This document shows positions 21,469 to 32,123 of a DNA stretch of 64,000 bases, in pieces. The notes below the pieces were generated by a model, which saw nothing but the letters and a program-made list of their open reading frames with translations, did no database searches and had not been told where the DNA came from. Source of the stretch: Anthostomella pinea. Its lineage: Eukaryota > Ascomycota > Sordariomycetes > Xylariales > Xylariaceae. Location: contig CAUWAG010000004.1 of NCBI GenBank assembly GCA_963556695.1, forward strand, positions 310,001 through 374,000. The letters run 5' to 3'. Position numbers and translations under genes: made by a program. Every line of letters begins with the position of its first letter. Within the stretch, counting starts at the first letter, position 1.

Positions 21469-22235
21469 ATGATGTTGGCGACAATGCCCACGCCCATCTT
21501 CAACAACTTCGACTTCTCCTCGCCCCACCGTCCGACAGTCTCGTCGCCACTGTCGTCGTCGCCCCTCCGACCGTCGCAGTACTCGCCACCGCCCCTATCT
21601 GCGCGCGACCCGAACACGCTGCCCCGACGCGACGTGCAGTCATCGCCTATAAAAGGGCCGTCGTCCAAATTCTTCAAGTACGCGTCGCGCAATGCGAGAC
21701 CCAACCCGCTGCGTCAGAATCGGGAGAACGCGCAGGATGGCCGGAGGAAACTGTTCCTGAAGAACGTGCGGCAGCGGGCGGATGATAATAAGTGGGATAG
21801 GAGAGGAGGTGACCAGGAGGTATGTTGCTCCTTTCAATTGCTGTTGCAATTGGGTGGTGAATCTAACGTTTGCGATAGACATTGAAGCTCGAATGGGCCG
21901 TTTTGGACAGGAGACGGAGACAACAAAGGGAGTCGGATTTGGACGGCATTGTATGCGAGGACGAGATTGAAGACATTCCCGAACTTCCGCCCCAAGTACC
22001 ACAGGAACCCGACGATGACGTGATGGTGGACGCCATTGCGCAGGAAGAGGAACGAGAGATGGAGGCGATGTTGTCCATGCTAGAGGCCGAGTCGTCCTCC
22101 CAAGCATCCGCCAGACCCAATTCACCATCATTGTCCGACGACGATGACTACGACAGTCTGTTTATGGACCTCGTGTCGCAAGAGGAGAGCGGCAGTCAAT
22201 ACTGTGTATCATCAGGCCAGATGGACATCTCGTGA
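21469..22235 (+). CDS. Unknown fungal protein, Ser/Pro-rich N-terminus, acidic C-terminus
   Basis: Two exons, 21469..21819 and 21879..22235, join in phase 0 across a 59-base intron (GTATGT to GATAG) to give 235 residues. Residues 1-50 are Ser/Pro-rich with repeated SSP words (SSPHRPTVSSPLSSSPLRP), followed by a basic stretch (FFKYASRNARPNPLRQNREN). The second exon starts with a basic helix-like segment (LEWAVLDRRRRQQRESDLDG) and becomes acidic (EEEREMEAMLSMLEAESSS, then DDDDYDSLFMDLVSQEE). No enzyme motif, signal peptide or membrane span is seen. Predicted mostly disordered and possibly nuclear. I do not recognise the family. Confidence 0.75.
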
Positions 22236-23466
22236 AGATGGGTCAGGGTCATGTTTTCTATCTCTTGGTCGGCATTTTGTACCCGTCCATCGGGTTTGGG
22301 GAGTCTCGGATACGGGCATCATTCGGTGTTGTAGGTACATTGGGGGAGGGTTCTATGTATGACATCGCATAAGATTGCATCAGTCATGTATATACCACTA
22401 TCGACGTTTACAGGTATATAAGAATCTGGACTCCTAGTCCACCTGTTGACAACGCTGATGGGATCGCTGCTGAGTAGCGTCGAAGACTCAATGATCTCCC
22501 CAGAGAACAATACACACGAAAGAAGCGACGCGTCCAACAACGCTACAAGGTATGTCGAAGACATAGCGGCCGATATTCATGGTGTCTGCATTGATATGGC
22601 CAACAGAACGACCGGCATGCCCAGGAATCTCGAACATTACCTCAGATCCTGATACATCTACGGTACTTCCGCTGCTAGCAGGCATCTTCCTGCCACTTAG
22701 CCTCGCCAGTGGGATCTTTCAGAGCCCCTGTAATTTTCAGTTGGGGGCACAGTTCGTGGACTTGGGCTATTTGGTATACGACTTAGTTGGTCACATTGGT
22801 CGTTGGTGGTGTACCAAAGCCTCGGTACGTGATGGTCGATCGGATCCAGCGGCGTTACTGGGCGTTCTAGTATGTTACTATTCTGGACGTTCTCCATATA
22901 GAGTGGATATCCAGTATAAACTAGATCGAATCGTTCCGAGCGATCTGTGGCCTGTCGGGAAATTCCCTGAAATTTCCCATCACCATCTCGCATTCCTTGC
23001 AGTATGACCAAGATCTCTCCATCTAGCGCCGCCATAATACGAAAGTTCCACAATATTCTGCTCGTCATTACTAACGACAAACTCCCCTTTCACGCTTGCT
23101 CGTCGTCTCAGGTACGAGTCCACGGCATGGTCCGAGAAGGAGGCTATGCTGCGTGTTTCGAAGCTCTGGCGAAAGCAAATTTTCCTGCAGGCGCCGTTGA
23201 AGACGCCCCGTAACAGCAGAACGGTAGATGATGTACGGTAAGCAGTGCCGGGGTGCTCCATGCGTGTCGATTGCTGCCGCTATATAAGAAGTATCCCGAG
23301 CAGTTCGCAACTCCTCTGAGCGCTTCCAGAACGGCTCTTGTATCTCCAGTCACTCATTAATTGCGATTGAAGTAATAAAGCTTCAAGTCGCCGACATTCG
23401 TTTGATCACTCTCTAACTACACCACATTCTTTTATTTTATTCTTTACTTTTAATTTCAGCTCCAAG
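22236..23466. other. Tannase upstream region with a dispersed repeat
   Basis: Holds repeat copy 1 (22325..22396). Reverse frames at 22980..23261 and 22488..22685 look mildly protein-like but have no start-to-stop model I can support. Confidence 0.4.
22325..22396 (+). repeat. Dispersed ~70-base repeat, copy 1
   Basis: Starts GGTGTTGTAGGTACATTGGG, continues GAGGGTTCTATG and CGCATAAG, and ends TATATACC. Matches 25792..25858 in the same orientation with two small gaps and a few substitutions. Lies upstream of the tannase gene. Confidence 0.75.
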
Positions 23467-25338
23467 ATGCGTGACTTCTGGAACCCCTTTGGGTTGTTCG
23501 GCACGGCTCTACATGCCGCAACTACAAGCTCCGCCGGGGCCCAGGCCACCACCGCCTCTATCGCCTCTACCGCCTCTACCTTGAGCACCTCCATCGCCTC
23601 TATCGCCTCCATCAGCACCGCCACCACTGCCACCGGCTCTACCGCCACCACTGTCGGCCAAGCCGCCGCAACCACTGCTACCGTCGCCACCGACGCCACT
23701 CTTGAGGACCTATGTACAGTATCTCACGTGCAGGCGGCTCTTCCCGCCGGCGGAACTCTGCTGGGCATCGAACTGCTTCCTGATACCGTCACGGCGTCTG
23801 TCGTTTACAATGCCACTGCCGAGGAGACGACGACGACGTACGACTACTGCAACGTAACCGTGAACTACCAGCACACTGGCAAGAGCGATACCGTCGTGCT
23901 TAACTACGTCCTGCCGGCTCCCGATGTGTTCCTGAACAGATTCATTGTCACTGGTGGATTCGCCTACGAGCTCAACACCGATTTCCTCGGAACTCTTGTC
24001 TATCACGCTGCCACTGGCGGTACCGATGGCGGTTACGGTGCCTTGAGTGGCACCGGTTTCGACAGCGTCCTTTTGGATGGAAATGGAACTATCAACTGGG
24101 ACTACACGTACATGTTTGCATACCAGGCACTAGGCGAGCTGACCATGGTCGCGAAACCTCTTTTGCAAGGCTTTTACGATACTGACTCCAAAATCTACAC
24201 CTACTTTCAGGGTTGCTCAGATGGCGGACGACAGGGTCTGAGCCAGGTCCAGCGTTACGGTGATCTTTACGACGGCGCCATCCTGGGTGCACCGGCTATC
24301 CGCTACGGGCAGCTACAGACAAGCCATTCGTTCTCGAATGTCGTGGAGCAGACCTTGAACTACTACCCCTCAACCTGCGAGTTCAACAAGATCGTCAATG
24401 CTACCATTGCCGCCTGTGATCCCCTCGACGGAAGGACTGACGGAGTCATCTCCCGGTCCGATCTTTGCATGCTCAACTTCAACCTGACCTCCATCATTGG
24501 CGAGAGCTACTCGTGCGCTGCTGCGTCGGACGGCTCCTCGCCAGCCGTGAGCGGATCGCTCAGCGCAGAGGCCGTTGCGGTCGCCCAAGCCATCTACGAC
24601 GGTCTTCACACCTCGTCGGGCGACCGAGCTTACGTCTCGTACCAAGTCGGCTCCGCGTTCAGCGATGCGATAAACCTTTACGACTCGGACACTCAGACAT
24701 GGGGACTCAACATCAACAAAAAGGGCGGCGAATACGTTGCCAAATTCGTCGAACTGCTCGACATCGACAACCTCCCGGACCTCAACGACGTCACCTATGA
24801 CACCCTAGTCGACTGGATGACCACCGGATTCGAGAGATACACCGACAGTCTGCAGACCAGTCTCCCGGACCTCACGACGTTCCAGTCGCACGGCGGCAAG
24901 ATGATCAACTACCACGGCGAGTCGGACCCCAGCATCCCGACCGCGTCGACGGTGCGCTACTGGCAGTCGGTGCGCTCCATCATGTACCCCAACGAGTCCG
25001 AGGCCGACTCCCTCGCGGCCATGAACGACTGGTACCGCCTCTACCTCGTCCCCGGCGCCGACCACTGCAAGCGCAACACCCTGCAGCCCGACGGGCCGTA
25101 CCCCGTGGGCATCGTCTACGCCGTCATCGACTGGGTCGAGTTCGGCGAGGCGCCCGCCGTGCTCAATGCCACCATCAACTCCGGGCCCTACGAGGGCGAG
25201 GTGCAGGGTCTCTGCTCCTGGCCCAATCGCCCCCTGTGGCAGTCGGGCGACAACAGCACGTTCGACTGTGTCACGGATACCGCGAGCGAGGACACCTGGG
25301 CCTACACGTTCCCCGCCTTCAAGCTCCCGGTGTATTAG
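23467..25338 (+). CDS. Tannase/feruloyl esterase family protein
   Basis: Single-exon 623-residue serine esterase of the tannase family, normally secreted and cleaving gallate or ferulate esters in plant material. The CS-D-HC catalytic set is visible: GCSDGG with Cys250-Ser251, Asp487 in HGESDPS, and His533-Cys534 in PGADHC. The two Cys are placed to form the disulfide that brackets the catalytic residues in this family. Further Cys pairs and many N-glycosylation sequons (NATA, NGT, NLT, NES) fit secretion. Odd N-terminus: residues 20-75 are almost pure Ala/Ser/Thr/Ile low complexity (repeats of TASIAS/TAST), and no classical signal peptide is obvious before it (MRDFWNPFGLFGTALHAATT is only weakly hydrophobic). 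Bracketed by two copies of a 70-base repeat. The 3' part is GC-rich. Confidence 0.93.
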   Translation: MRDFWNPFGLFGTALHAATTSSAGAQATTASIASTASTLSTSIASIASISTATTATGSTATTVGQAAATTATVATDATLEDLCTVSHVQAALPAGGTLLGIELLPDTVTASVVYNATAEETTTTYDYCNVTVNYQHTGKSDTVVLNYVLPAPDVFLNRFIVTGGFAYELNTDFLGTLVYHAATGGTDGGYGALSGTGFDSVLLDGNGTINWDYTYMFAYQALGELTMVAKPLLQGFYDTDSKIYTYFQGCSDGGRQGLSQVQRYGDLYDGAILGAPAIRYGQLQTSHSFSNVVEQTLNYYPSTCEFNKIVNATIAACDPLDGRTDGVISRSDLCMLNFNLTSIIGESYSCAAASDGSSPAVSGSLSAEAVAVAQAIYDGLHTSSGDRAYVSYQVGSAFSDAINLYDSDTQTWGLNINKKGGEYVAKFVELLDIDNLPDLNDVTYDTLVDWMTTGFERYTDSLQTSLPDLTTFQSHGGKMINYHGESDPSIPTASTVRYWQSVRSIMYPNESEADSLAAMNDWYRLYLVPGADHCKRNTLQPDGPYPVGIVYAVIDWVEFGEAPAVLNATINSGPYEGEVQGLCSWPNRPLWQSGDNSTFDCVTDTASEDTWAYTFPAFKLPVY

Positions 25339-25943
25339 TTAAGATGCATTGCATAGGTAATTTTTGGCTCGTGTCGGGCTCTTAATGTTATCAATAAACT
25401 TAATTCATCCCGTCTATGCACCGGGCTGGTCTGCGCCATCAATGATGGTACTCCATTTCCATAATCTTTCGATGATGCTATGCTGTCTTGGATGTACACA
25501 CGCTCGCGGTCGGCTTTCGTAGAGGCGCATTGCCCTGGATCACGCCGCCCTGCTTATCGCGTCAAACTGGATGTATGTAGTTAGCTATGATTCATCATTC
25601 TCACCTGAGAGCTTGTGAGCGTGTTTATTTACAGGTAGTCCGCAGGGCAGTAGTCCGAGTCTCGAACCCGGAATGTCCGAATACCTACCGGTAGCTCCGC
25701 TTGTAAAACACGATAATTTCAAATGATACCCCGAGCGGTTATTCAAGTTTATAACTCCTTTATAATAATTATGATCCTGTTCGCGATCAATTGGTGTTGT
25801 AGGTACATTGGCGGAGGGTTCTATGACTTCGCATAAGACCGCAATCCTATATATACCCCACGAAGCAGCCGCCACCGCTGGAATACTTGGTTTCCAGATG
25901 TATAAACACCTTTTCATTCGATCTCGCTGGAAAACAACGTGGC
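25339..25943. other. Convergent spacer with repeat copy 2
   Basis: Between the tannase and PEX19 3' ends. Holds the repeat at 25792..25858. A TTCGAGAC box near 25665 resembles a tRNA B box but has no matching A box. Confidence 0.5.
25792..25858 (+). repeat. Dispersed ~70-base repeat, copy 2
   Basis: GGTGTTGTAGGTACATTGGC, GAGGGTTCTATG, CGCATAAG and TATATACC match copy 1 at 22325 in order. Same orientation, 3.47 kb away, downstream of the tannase gene. Confidence 0.75.
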
Positions 25944-27079
25944 TCATTGTGGGGTGCAGGACTCGTCAGGCCCATCGAGGACTTCCTTCGCCGACGGCAT
26001 ATCTCCGACCAGATCGTGCGGCGGCGAGCCTGCATCTTGCATCTTCATTCACCCGTCAGCGTGGCCTCACTACCAAAAGCAGGAAACATTACCTTCTGCA
26101 TGCGATCAACGATATACTCTCTGTCGGCGGCGTTGGAGTCCGCAAACGTAGGCTCTTCGAATTTCGCGACCATCTGCGCGACCAGAACCTGTTGCTCTTG
26201 GTATCTCTTTAAATCTTCTTGCTTTAGCGTATCCTGGTTCTTGGCCATCCATCCTGGGTACTTGTCATTCAACTCCTTCATCGGCTCATAGAGGATCTCT
26301 TTGTTGGTGAGCTGTTCCATCATCCCCATCAGCATCTTCGAGAAGTCCTCCTCGTTGCCGTCACCGCCTGGAATATCCTTCATGGCTTTCATCATCTCAG
26401 CAAGGAAGTCGTCATCAGGCCCTTCTGCTGCGGCGGCGGCCGTTGCTTGGTTGCCCGATTCCTGCATTCGCGCCATGGTCTTGCGAATCGTTTCTTGGAA
26501 ACTCGCGTCTTGACTGAGGTCAGACGCCATTTTTGAACCTGTCTCTGGAACTGAAGTCGATGCTTCTGCTGGGCCCGCGCTTGCGGCTGCTCCTAGCCCT
26601 TTGAATATGTTGTCGAACTGTGCTTTCATATCGGGCTGCAGGGTATTAGCCTACTTGTATGCAATAATAGAGACAGAACTTGCCGAGTCCTCTAGGTCAT
26701 TCATCAACTCGGCCATGCCAGCCTGTAATTGCTTCTCAAAGTCTTCCTCCGAAAAATCATCAGGTCCAACCGGCGGTACATCCGTGTTCAACGTCGTAGC
26801 AGCGGCATCCGAAGGGGGAGCAGTCGCAGGAGCAGTCGCAGAAGCAGTGGCTGTTTCTGTTGCTTTCCCAAGACCCGATGCTTTGGGCGGTTGCTTGGAA
26901 TCCACCTTCACTGCAGAGAACTCGTCCAGCATGTCGTCCAGGTCATCCAAGTCATCCTCATCTGGATCCGGCGCATCACCCACGTCAGGCACAGGTGTTG
27001 ACGCTTTTACTCCGGGCTCGGAGACGGCATCGGGCTGTTTGGAACCCTCCTTGGCCGCACCGGCCCTGTCTGCCTCCAT
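25944..27079 (-). CDS. PEX19: Peroxin-19, peroxisomal membrane protein import receptor
   Basis: PEX19 is the cytosolic farnesylated chaperone that delivers membrane proteins to peroxisomes. Exons 26684..27079, 26093..26635 and 25944..26042 give 345 residues. The N-terminal acidic block DDLDDLDDMLDEFSAVKV is the PEX3-binding region. The C-terminal domain includes FSKMLMGMMEQLTNKEILYE, PMKELNDKYPGWM and YQEQQVLVAQMVAKFE. The last exon, 33 codons, ends in CTPQ, a CaaX farnesylation box; missing it would cost the lipid anchor. Intron 1 starts GCAAGT rather than GT (26636..26683), a GC-AG intron needed because the frame otherwise stops. Intron 2 is 50 bases. Start chosen at MEADRAG because upstream in-frame sequence has no family features. 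Divergent from UBC9. Confidence 0.95.
26636..26683 (-). other. GC-AG intron in PEX19
   Basis: Donor GCAAGT after ...LEDS, acceptor CTGCAG before PDMKAQF, 48 bases, phase 0. The rest of the donor fits the strong consensus that GC introns need. Confidence 0.8.
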
Positions 27080-27955
27080 GATTGCCTTTGCCGTCGATGG
27101 CGATGTTTCTACACAGACCGAGGTAGCTACCCCCGGATGCTGATACTGATGCGCGATCAACCCAGCGGAGCGCCGTAGACCCCACAGCCCCGCGTGCGTG
27201 ATGCTCGAGCAGGAACAAAGGCTGCGAGGCGCAAGGCAAGGCAGCAAGGAAGGAGGCCGTCGAAGTACCCGGATCCAGACAGACCGAACAAGGTGCCCTC
27301 AGATATGTACGTCTAGAAGTGTGGACTAGATGCGGCAGTATGCGAGAGGTTGAGAGTTGATCGTCAAATGTGAGGTTGCCAGACTTGGAAGCCGCGGATG
27401 GCCCCCGCGTTACCGAGGCAGCTGCGAGGCCATTAGTCTTGGCGAAATGCGCCGCGGGGCGGCAGCGAGAACACTACCTAGGTACCTAGGTACCTTACAA
27501 TCACCCCACCATTAACAACCTGGAATTCCGGCAGAACTACCCACCGCCTTCCCGATCCGTGGCTCCCCAAGACCCCGCTGAAACTTCCAAGTACCAACCT
27601 TTCTCTCTCCTGCAGCAGCAGCACATCACCGAAACCTCTCGTTCACCAGCAGCCTCAGGCGTCACTGGTGCTGTCCCCTTTTCTTCTACTTCTACCCCTG
27701 CCAGTTCTCATTCTCTCTTTCTTTCTCGCGAACCACGGAATCTCATCTCGAGAAGAATCTGACTCTCCGTCAAGTTCCAACCCTCCTTCGTCGCAACTGA
27801 CCCTATACGGCTCTGTTATTTAACGCCGGCAGTCCCACCTAACATCCGGCTCCCTCGTTAACACCTGCAGCCTCACTTCCGCCGCCCTCTCAACAATCTG
27901 CGCACCTCGACTCCAAACACAATCTCCACCCCAGCTATTGTCATCTGCGATCAAC
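27080..27955. promoter_or_regulatory. Divergent upstream region of PEX19 and UBC9
   Basis: 876 bases between two divergent genes. A double palindromic run CTACCTAGGTACCTAGGTAC lies at 27476..27495. From about 27550 to the UBC9 start the forward strand is strongly C/T-rich, typical of leaders of highly expressed fungal genes. Confidence 0.5.
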
Positions 27956-28657
27956 ATGTCTCTGTGCACCTTGCGTCTCGGAGAGGAACGGTATGTAGTA
28001 GGCGTTGGCGCATCTTGCTCGGGAGGACGAATATTTTGCGATTCACGGTGCCGAGTTTTCGACTAACATACGCGTTATCGGTAGCAAGCAATGGCGAAAG
28101 GACCACCCGTTCGGCTTCTGGGCCAGACCCGTCAAGAACGCCCAGGGTGTTCTCGACCTCAAGACCTGGGAGTGCGGCATTCCCGGAAAGGAGAAAACAA
28201 TCTGGGAGGGAGGTCTCTACAAGATGACCATGATCTTCCCCGACGGTACGTGGCAAGTAGGACCCTGCACAAGAGGATCTTCACTAATCTCTATGAACTA
28301 TCTACAGAATACCCGACGAAGCCCCCTAAGTGTAAGTCCATTCACGGCGCTCTGTGGCGATAGAGAACAAGTACTGCGCGACTAACCCGATACTCGATTG
28401 CAGGCAAGTTTACGCCGCCTCTGTTCCACCCTAACGTTTACCCCTCCGGAACCGTCTGCCTTTCCATCCTGAACGAGGATGAAGGCTGGAAGCCAGCCAT
28501 CACGGTGAAGGCGATCGCACTCGGTGTTCAGGACCTTCTCGATAACCCGAACCCCGACTCGCCGGCACAAGCTGAAGCGTACAACCTCTTCAAGAGAGAC
28601 CGTATCGAGTACGAGAAACGCGTCAAGCGTACCGTCCGAGACAACGCCGCTTCGTAG
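27956..28657 (+). CDS. UBC9: SUMO-conjugating enzyme E2
   Basis: UBC9 accepts SUMO from the E1 on its catalytic cysteine and transfers it to lysines of nuclear and other targets. Exons 27956..27990, 28085..28245, 28308..28331 and 28404..28657 give 157 residues, the family length. The first exon encodes only [11 protein letters not shown] and part of Arg, and the third is 24 bases. Visible features: [33 protein letters not shown], the HPN box in [20 protein letters not shown] with active Cys92, and the C-terminal helices ending [11 protein letters not shown]. The five-residue insertion around [11 protein letters not shown] is typical of UBC9 and separates it from ubiquitin E2s. Intact. Confidence 0.97.
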
Positions 28658-29651
28658 TGTTTCACGAGATGGGCTTGCTGGCTAGTGAGCACGCGACAGA
28701 CTTGAGCATTCGGAGTTTAGGTTCGGATACCACATACGGGGCGTTGATTTATGATTTTCAGCAGAGCATTCGGCGTTGACGATGGACCAAACGCAATCTG
28801 GCAGAGACGTAGATGGTACTTGGACCATGCACGTCTAGTCTAGGGAGACAGCTAGATTGTCAGGCAGTAGGCATAATGCGAGATGATGCCTTAGGTAAAC
28901 AAAGGATGACCAAAAGGTTCACGATGTAGTTTGGCGGTGATTATCAGTGGCTTCTGCATTTTCCCATGCCCATCAGGCTTCCCGAGCCTCGTTTTCACAT
29001 GATGGCAATTGCATCGAAGAATTGAAAACTGCATTGATGGATCCGAATACATCTCCTCTGCCAAGCCTAGTATTGTGTTGCTTCTTGGCTACCTAGTGTG
29101 TGGCCATTGCAACATGCCGTTAGTAAACTTTTTAAAAAGTCGAGTCATGGATAGACTTCCTCTCTCTTATCAGTAAAATGCCAGCTCTAGTCCGGGAGTA
29201 ATATGGGTCTGAGACAGACTGAGGCACGCACCTCCCGCCTTCACCGTCTTGGTTTGGCCACTCATGGGCCAGTCATCCATCGCCGAGATCGGCTCCCACC
29301 CGGACTGGTGGTAGCGAACTCAATGCTATCAAGCCGCCCCCGGCAGAAAAAAAACGTGGTGCTATCAGGAACGGGAAATTTACAAGTTGGTGTTGATATC
29401 CGTGTGACTCTTTTCTACTTTTAGACTCGGATACTCATCATTCACCTTGCCATCTTCCACATTCACTTAGACCTTGTGGCCCTTTTTTGTTGGGGTTAGA
29501 CTGACGACTACCGCTCTGGAGCGACTGCTTCTAAACTTTCAAGTCCAATTGCATCTCGAACTGCGCGTTGCACAATTACAGATTCGAAAACCTTAGATCC
29601 TGTCGCGAGAAACATAATCCACAGTCAGCGAGGGCAAAGGCAGCAAGCACG
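28658..29651. other. UBC9 3' region and asparagine synthetase upstream region
   Basis: No gene seen. A TGACTC word at 29405..29410 matches the core of Gcn4/Cpc1 sites, plausible upstream of an amino-acid biosynthetic gene. Confidence 0.45.
29405..29410 (+). promoter_or_regulatory. Possible Gcn4/Cpc1 general amino-acid control site
   Basis: TGACTC about 240 bases before the asparagine synthetase start. A six-base match can occur by chance; the location in front of an amino-acid synthesis gene is the only support. Confidence 0.25.
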
Positions 29652-32123
29652 ATGTGTGGCATATTCGCCTGTCACTGGTGAGTCTCCCCGAGCCTTGGAT
29701 GTCCGTCAATGGTTAGATGGAGGGGCATTTCACAAGCCAAAAAAAAGTTGATGATCAACTCCGCCATCGTCACTATTATCCAGTCGCAACGCAACCCGTG
29801 AACGTGTCGCAAAGTCTGCTAACACGAGGTTTGTGCGCAGTCATCCCGACGTCCAAAAGTTCAAGCCGACGGCTTTGAAGCTTGCTAAGCAGTGAGTATT
29901 GGTTCCGACCGAGCTTGGGGACTTTAATTGACCTGTTGTTCGCAGAGTCCGGCACAGAGGACCCGACTGGAGTGAGTCACCCACCACCAGACAAGACCAC
30001 GGTCAGATGGAAGCGATCATACAGCTACTAAACTACGGTTGCACATTATAGGTGGCAGTGTTATCTCGAAAAACACAAGTAAGGCTATACCACAGGCTAT
30101 ACACAGGACATTGGCGACTAATTGGCGCACAGTTCTTTGCCATGAAAGACTGAGCATTGTCGGCGTTGGTAGGTCACCCTCCGAAGTTTGTCTTGCCATT
30201 TACAACAGACTCTTGCTGACAAGACAACGCAGAGTCGGGGGCCCAACCCCTGACCAACGAGGATGAGAGCATCGTTCTTGCCGTCAATGGCGAAATCTAC
30301 AACCACCGGTCGATTCGGAAGAACCTCAAGAAGCCCTACCACTTCAAGACCACGTCGGACTGTGAAGTCATCATTCCCTTAGTAAGGACACCTACAACAC
30401 CGCAATGAGATGCATCGAAGAAGATAAGCCATGGCTAACGGGCCGGGTAGTACATGGAACATGGACTCGACGCGCCGAAGTACTTGGATGGTATGTTCTC
30501 CTTTGTTCTCTACGACAAGAACCTCGACCGAACAATCGCCGCCCGCGATCCTATTGGTATCACAACATTCTACCAGGGCTGGTCGACGAAAGAGCCCAGC
30601 GCCACCACCTACTTCGCCTCCGAGCTGAAGTGTCTGCACTCCGTCTGCGACAAGATCCGTTCATTTCCTCCTGGTCATATCTACGACACCAAGTCCGGCG
30701 AGACAATTCGGTATTTTCAACCGAGCTGGTGGGATGGCTCCAAGGTGCCCGATACACCGCTCGACCTGAAGCTGGTGCGGGAGAAGTTGGAGAAGTCTGT
30801 CAGAAAACGGCTTATGGCCGAGGTCCCCTATGGTGTGCTGCTTTCCGGTGGTCTGGACTCAAGTCTGGTGGCATCTATTGCCCAGCGGGAAACAATGAGA
30901 CTCAAGAAGGCTGCGCTGGCTGCCAACGGTAACGCCGCTGAACAGTCGGAGGACCCTGACAAGGGCGAGGGTCTGGTTGGTATGGACGACGAAGACCATC
31001 TGTCCACCGTCACATACCTGCCGCAACTCAACTCTTTCTCCATCGGCCTGCCCGGGTCGCCCGACAACGAGGCGGCCGTCAAGGTGGCCAAGTTCCTGGG
31101 CACGAAGCACCACGTCATGACGTTCACCATCGAGGACGGGCTCAACGCGCTCTCGGACGTGATCCTGCACCTTGAGTCGTACGACGTGACAACAATCCGC
31201 GCTTCCACGCCCATGTACCTGCTGTCGCGCAAGATAAAGGCCATGGGCGTCAAGATGGTGCTCAGCGGCGAGGGCAGCGACGAGATCTTCGGCGGCTACC
31301 TATACTTCCACGCCGCGCCCGACAAGAAGGCATTCCACGAGGAGACTGTGCGCCGCGTCAAGAACCTGCACTTGTCCGACTGCCTGCGTGCCAACAAGTC
31401 GACGTCGGCGTGGGGTCTTGAGGCCCGTGTGCCGTTCCTGGACAAGGAGGTATGTCAATCCTGCCAATTGTTCACCCATCCACATCCCCCGGCGGGCTCC
31501 ACTGCTAACCTCCCTTTTCCCTGGTCAGTTCCTCGAGGCCTGCATGAACATCGACCCCAAGGAGAAGATGATCACGCCGGAGCGCATCGAGAAGTGGCTG
31601 CTGCGCAAGGCCTTCGACACGTCGGACGAGCCCGACGTCGAGCCCTACCTGCCCGAGGAGATCCTGTGGCGCCAGAAGGAGCAGTTCTCGGACGGCGTCG
31701 GCTACGGCTGGATCGACGCGCTCAAGGACAACGCCGAGCAGCACGTCACGGACGAGATGATGAAGAACCCCAAGCCCGAGTGGGGCAGCGATATTCCCGA
31801 CACCAAGGAGGCGTATGTTTTTTCTTATCTCTCCCTTGTTTTGCCTGGCATGGTTGTCTGTTTATCTGAGCGGACGGTCTGATGTGGTGCTGACTTTCGC
31901 GCAATAGGTACTGGTACCGCACCATGTTCGACGAGCACTTCCCACCGCACTGCGCCGAGACCGTCATGCGGTGGACGCCGACCTGGTCCAAGCAGTCGGA
32001 CCCCAGTGGAAGGTGAGTTGATTCTCATAGCTGATATTATACGCGGTTACCCGCTCATCGTACTGACCTTTCATCAGAGCGATCGCCACTCACAACCAAA
32101 AGTACGAAGCCAAAGCACAGTAG
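29652..32123 (+). CDS. Asparagine synthetase, glutamine-hydrolysing
   Basis: Makes asparagine from aspartate, glutamine and ATP in the cytosol (AsnB/Asn1/Asn2 type). Ten exons: 29652..29677, 29841..29891, 29946..29971, 30052..30078, 30133..30168, 30233..30381, 30451..31449, 31529..31812, 31908..32012 and 32078..32123, summing to 582 residues. The mature enzyme starts at Cys2 (MCGIFACHC), the nucleophile of the glutaminase domain, followed by [20 protein letters not shown] and [15 protein letters not shown]. The synthetase domain has the PP-loop [13 protein letters not shown], then [20 protein letters not shown] and [13 protein letters not shown]. The 5' half is split into very small exons that frame-based gene callers miss. 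A linker (residues ~290-320, rich in Ala, Glu and Asp) is longer than in bacteria but usual in fungi. Intact. Confidence 0.96.

Noticed and set aside
25655..25690. tRNA B-box-like GGGTTCGAGAC on the reverse strand
   Set aside because: No A box or cloverleaf could be formed upstream within tRNA distance.
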